Assembly (NCBI RefSeq): GCF_016859285.1
Contig: NC_053407.1
Location: forward strand, 5,944,857-6,008,856
Reading direction: 5' to 3'
DNA length: 64,000 nucleotides
From: Xiphias gladius
Lineage: Eukaryota; Chordata; Actinopteri; Istiophoriformes; Xiphiidae
In this document: positions 59,302-64,000 of the stretch, one piece after another
Position numbering within the stretch: position 1 is the first letter of the stretch
Layout: each line of letters begins with the position of its first letter
Translations under genes and position numbers: made by a program
The notes under the pieces: generated by a model
Seen by the model: only the letters and a program-made list of their open reading frames with translations
The model's database searches: none
What the model was told of the DNA's origin: nothing

Positions 59302-62197
59302 TTAAACGCTGTTTTTTTGTGATTTAGCTCCTGATCTGACATCAACCTCTTGAGGTGTATCCGATTTGCCCTCCAGGATATGCTGGATTTGGTTGAGCAC
59401 CTTCTCATGGAACACTATATCAAGGTGGGTCAGACCTCGGTATTCTGTAACATGGACAGGCTTCTCCTGCTGCCCCATCCAACGTTTGCAAAGACTCATG
59501 CTAAAGCTGTCCACTGTGTCGTCCCCATCGGCGTAAACAAAATCCACTGGGTCCACATTGGGAAACTCCTCGTCGTAAATGTAGGTTATAGGAGTGGGAA
59601 GCCCCACGCCATACATACACCACACCTCAACACCAGGTGGGTGGAGATCACCAGTGAGGTTCCTGGTATCCTCCCACATGTACCTAGAACCAACAAGAGG
59701 ACAAGAGGTTTATTAAATGGAATGGCCCAAAACTTTAAAGCAGTTATAATCAATATTTTTATATTAATAATAGATAACATGACTACTTGTTACAGGGGTC
59801 GTTCGTAGCGATGAACCCTCAGAGAATTATCACCTGAACTTTTCAGTTCCCCTTAGCTCTTATGGAACTTTTTAGACATCTTAAAAGAGTACTCCACCAA
59901 ATGGCACTCTTATAACAGTGTTAGACTCACAATGGACAGTTTAAAACAAAAGAGATCAATGCAACAAAACCACACATATTGTCTTTTTTATCCCACACAT
60001 TCCTCTTCCTAGTCAAAACCTAGCACCCGCAATACCCACAGCCCAACTCGACTCAATTCCCTCAGCTGTACAGATTTGGATGTATCATGCTATTGGCTGC
60101 TTAAGTAGCCTCGAACTGCTAGCCTCAAGCAGAGATGATGGGCAGGGTATAGAGGACTGGTAATCTCACTTCCCTCTAACTCCAGATTCCCAGTTTTTTC
60201 ATTTTCAAACCTGTAGCTTTCAGCTTCAACCAACGCCAACTCAAGTGACATCACTTGCAGTCATTTATCAGATTTCATGCAGCTTTCCACAAATGGTTTT
60301 ATACAATTTTTTTCACATATGCAGTGGTACTACCCAAGACTTTTAAATGGACTGATATGTAAAATCGGTGCAGTTCCCCTTTAATGTATCCAGATACAGA
60401 TTAATAAAAGATGTAAATGGTGCCACTGAATAGGTTCACATTAAAAAAAATCTGTTTTAGAGGGTAAGTTAACACCAGACTGGAAAGCAGCCTGGTGTCG
60501 CAGACTTTTTTTTTCCAGTTTCAGGCTGGAAAACCAAAGCAATGAGCGAAACCCAATATTTTGTTTTTCCAGCCCACAACTTTACTGTTTTCGTTCACTC
60601 TGGTTTGCACTTATGTGTTGTTTTTGGGCCGCAGCAAGCAGTTGTTTTGAGAGAAAAAAGCTCTAAAAGCCTGTGCTCCACCCTTACAGCATTATAAAGT
60701 AGACAGAAACAGTAAGTTAATTGGAGAATTTAGCAGCTAAAGAGCCACATATTTCCCTCAGGAGTTGGTGAACACCAACAATGGAGCTAAAAAGAAGATT
60801 GAATACTGGACCTAGAATGTCAAATGACCAAAATGAAAACTCTGAATGAATGCTAATGCTGCTCTGCACCTGCGAAATGTGTAAATAGGAAACCATGTGC
60901 TAATAAGTTAGCAATATCAACTTAAAAAGTAATAATAATATGTTAGGTTCATGTTAACAGCTTGTTTCTGCTGCCCCCAAGCGGCCAAAAAATTGGAGGT
61001 TATTTTAGGTTTAAGCCCCAAATGTCGGATTTGAACATTTCTGACTTTAGCAACTCCCAAATAAGACACCTCCAGATTCTCAAAATTTTCAACAAACAAA
61101 AATGTTATCGGTCAAAATAACTTTAAAGATGCTCTAAACATATAAAAATTCTCCACATGGGGGATTAAACAGTTTCAGTCATTAACTGCTATTTCTCAAA
61201 ATAATGTGTCGACACAGATGCAACCACAATGAAACTGTCCTGTACTGTATCTGTCATGGTGGAAGGACACATAATGTAGAGACTGCACACTTATCTGCTC
61301 CCAAATGACCACTGCTACTACATAGTCACTATTCTGCAAAAAATTAAAACTTAGAAAGAATTTAAGACAGTTAGATTGATTCATGAATATGATACATCGA
61401 AAATTTAAGGTGGGTAATAGCACAGCTTTTGTTGATCAAGGCTGTGTAATAACATTAAAGCTGTTAGCTACCAGCCGTCCTCAAAACCGATGTCTCTGAA
61501 GAAGCGCTGGTAGTCCTGGTTGGTGTAGTTAAAGGTCGGTGTGGAGATGAACACGTGATCCTTTGGCCAGGCTTCCTCAGATGGCAGCATCCAAGGATTA
61601 GTTGTTGTCATCCTCTGCTCCTCACGGATCTTGATGTTGGAAATCATCGGAATGCCATCATTTTCACCTGCAATGAACAAGAAGTGAGAAATATAAGAGA
61701 GTTACAGTTGCAAATATGTGCTGCAAGAATGTACAGAACATGCTTGATTAGTTGGATCAAATATGAAATACTCAATCAGATCAGGTGGTTGTTTTAATGT
61801 TCCACAAAGTTAACACTGCTCTGCAAAGTTTTTGATACTCTTAGTCATAAACATAACAAAAAATATGAAGGTGTATGGGAATACTTTTTTGTTATATTTA
61901 CAGTTTCACGTAAAGATCCATTACGCAGCCTCTTCTATTTTAATGTATTCTACTCTAAATACTTTGCATTACCCGATGCCAGGACTCTAAGTGGTTTAAC
62001 AGCACCCCCCCATGGAGCTCCCAGGGAAATGAAGCCCTTGATGTACTTGTCCTTCCAGGCCTGAGGCTGGTGGTTGAGAAAGTAGAGGACGTAGTGGCAG
62101 CCCATGCTGTGTCCCAGCAGGTAAACAGGATGCTGGTACTGTTCGTACATATCCTCAACCAGATCCTGCAGCTTTGTGAAATACTCTGCATTCTCAT
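59302..62197 (-). CDS. lcat: Lecithin-cholesterol acyltransferase, last three coding exons (partial at right edge)
   Basis: These are the C-terminal exons of the secreted plasma enzyme that esterifies cholesterol on lipoproteins. Exons: 62197-61973 (225 nt), 61667-61472 (196 nt), 59683-59302 (382 nt including the stop). They join in frame through GT-AG sites. The nucleophile serine is in [14 protein letters not shown]. The acid lies in [11 protein letters not shown] and the base in [10 protein letters not shown], completing the family triad. LCAT rather than PLA2G15 is shown by [54 protein letters not shown] and [13 protein letters not shown]. The C-terminal tail ([18 protein letters not shown]) is fish-like and not conserved. 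The exons for the lid and N-terminus were not found up to 64000, so they lie past the edge. It is a tandem paralogue of pla2g15. Confidence 0.96.
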
Positions 62198-62352
62198 CTG
62201 TTGGAAGAGGAATGAAGGGAGGGTTGCAAGCTAAAGGCAGGAACTTCAATTGTTAAAATTAGGCTGTGCCTTCCCCTCATTCTCTATGTTTTCCCTCTGT
62301 TTTCCCCTTCTTAGTGTTTCATGTTCATTTCAAGTTTGTCTATCTCCCTGTC

Positions 62353-62355
<3 letters not shown>

Positions 62356-62427
<72 letters not shown>
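62356..62427. repeat. (TG)n microsatellite in lcat intron
   Basis: A nearly pure TG run preceded by CTGTCTGTC units. Other simple repeats in this intron are an AAAC run at about 63231-63252 and a run of about 17 G at 63374-63390. Confidence 0.97.
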
Positions 62428-62432
<5 letters not shown>

Positions 62433-63639
62433 TCCGCTAGGCGTGGCGATCCAGTTCACGTAATGCATAATCATGATCCTCCTCCTCCTTATCATCTTCA
62501 GCAGGAGTTTGACCTGACTGAATCAGTTTTGTTCTTTAAAGCTTTATTAATTTCTTTTGGCCACATGTTGTTAGAAGAACTCCAGAACAAGCTGACAACC
62601 CCACAGTTCTGACATACTAACACCTTATTATTACTGTGTGGCAAACATGCAAGCAAATGGCTTCCTATTTATGCATTCAGAAGACAAAAAGCAACATTTT
62701 TAATTATTTGGAGTCATGAGGTGGCCAACTGAATGCCTGGCTGTAAGTCAAATATTCACCTTCCTTTTAGCTTTATTTTGGTGTCCACCAAGTCCTGAGA
62801 AAAAAATATTGTTGTCTTTAGCTGCTAGATAATTGACTTTAGTTATCAGCTAGTTACTTTGTCTTCCTGCCATTAAAACAAAACAATGAGCTAAGAGAGG
62901 CTAAAAAATTGAGTCAGTTGATAACTTTGTGTGGGTTTCTCACTACAGGCAATCCTTTTTCCATTATGTGTAGTCATTTCAATTTCCATTGCAAGCTGCA
63001 GGAATCAATATTGTTATATTTATAATACTAGGATAGGGCGATGATATGAAAGTGAATTTTAATCAGGTGAACAGAAACGTGAATCGAAATTAATAATAAT
63101 ATTGCTCTGTGTTTACTGGATTTGTGAATAAGAAACTGTTTGCTTATATGTTCGCCATAATAACTTCATAAGGTTATAATACAGTATCTTAGTGTTGCAT
63201 TCACAGCTTTTTCCACTGTCTCCCAGTGGCCAAAAACAAACAAACAAACAAATGGTACAAATTTTATGTTAAAAAAATTTACTAGTGGAGCTTTATGAGT
63301 ACCATACTGTATATTTTTGTTTTCTCATCAGATCTAATTCTGTTGTTTCTCACATCAATACAATAATAGAGAATGGGGGGGGGGGGGGGGTATCACCTAC
63401 ACAGGATATTATTATTTAAAAAGGACAAGCTGAATTGGTATGCAGGCTCCTTTTCGCTACTGATGTACTTTTTATTCTTCAAAGCCACCACGTGCAAAGT
63501 GCCAAACCCTTTTATTTACATAGTCTCTCTAGATAAAAAAATTACACTGGTGTGTGTTATGACAATGTGATAGATATGCTGTACAAAGTTATTTTAATCA
63601 ACCAGTTATAGTGTGAGTGTATATGAGGGTGCATGTATA

Positions 63640-64000
63640 CAGTGGGGAAAAAAATTAGTGAACCCTTTGTGTGTAAGTGAACCCATTACCTAAGTTACAA
63701 TTATTAACAAAAACAATCTATTTTAATCAATAACATACAAATAATTGTATGTGTAATAAGTATGGGCTCATGACATCAACAAAAGTTAACTGGAGCCAGG
63801 AGTTATCAAACCTGGAGTCCAGTCAATGAAACCAGATTGGAGGTATGGGTTAGAGCTACTTTGACTTATAAAAAACACTCGTACATTTTGAGTTTGCTGT
63901 TTAGAAGAAGAATCTGCTGATGTGAACCATGCCTTATAAAAAAGAGAACTCAGAAGACTTACAATCAAGAATTGTATAAAGCTTGAAAGGGTTGCAAAGT
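63640..64000 (+). mobile_element. Tc1/mariner transposon, 5' part, cut by window edge
   Basis: After a TA the terminal repeat starts CAGTGGGGAAAAAAATTAGT and continues GAACCC. It is followed by GGGTTAGAGCTACTTTGACT and TTTTGAGTTTGCTGTTTAGA, a leader typical of a fish Tc1 family. The transposase starts at about 63929 with MPYKKENSEDLQSRIV and meets a stop within 20 codons, so the copy is decayed. This is a third Tc1 family in the window, inside an upstream lcat intron. Confidence 0.85.

Overview
This window is nuclear DNA of a bony fish, most likely a teleost. The genes are split into many exons with vertebrate splice sites. (CA)n and (TA)n microsatellites are frequent, Tc1/mariner transposons of fish type occur in four places, and several interspersed repeats are of kinds I know from teleost genomes. 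The gene set corresponds to human 16q: CSNK2A2, ZNF319 and USB1 lie together at 16q21, with LCAT and PLA2G15 at 16q22 and FA2H at 16q23.

Layout, left to right. (1) 55-336, minus: first coding exon of a fatty acid 2-hydroxylase gene (fa2h) that runs off the left edge. (2) 5012-5874, minus: the last exons of an fa2h gene, cut off upstream at a microsatellite. It lies on the wrong side of exon 1 to be the same gene in normal order. (3) 7060-10236, plus: a previously unlisted three-exon candidate gene reconstructed here, encoding a 116-residue basic protein I do not recognise, with a poly(A) signal at 11040. (4) 11-19.5 kb: repeat-rich intergenic DNA with microsatellites, a small inverted-repeat element, a decayed Tc1 and a Tc1 end fragment. 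(5) 19503-30167, minus: complete csnk2a2 (11 coding exons, 350 aa) with a GC-rich promoter to 31.1 kb. (6) 35780-37736, minus: complete znf319 with a probable 3.3-kb 3' UTR. (7) 39949-44500, plus: complete usb1 (7 exons, 276 aa) with a Tc1 in intron 6. (8) 47159-58128, minus: complete pla2g15 (7 exons, 421 aa). (9) 59302-62197, minus: the last three coding exons of lcat, whose 5' exons lie beyond the right edge.

The genes do not form an operon. pla2g15 and lcat are tandem paralogues (lysosomal phospholipase A2 and plasma lecithin-cholesterol acyltransferase) that keep the same 225-nt catalytic-serine exon. csnk2a2, znf319 and usb1 are housekeeping or regulatory genes held together by old synteny. 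Exon joins were checked by hand for reading frame: the summed coding lengths of csnk2a2 (1053 nt), usb1 (831 nt), pla2g15 (1266 nt) and the candidate gene (351 nt) are all multiples of three with a single terminal stop. The most novel items are the 116-aa candidate gene, the disordered fa2h pieces, and splice sites embedded in dinucleotide repeats.
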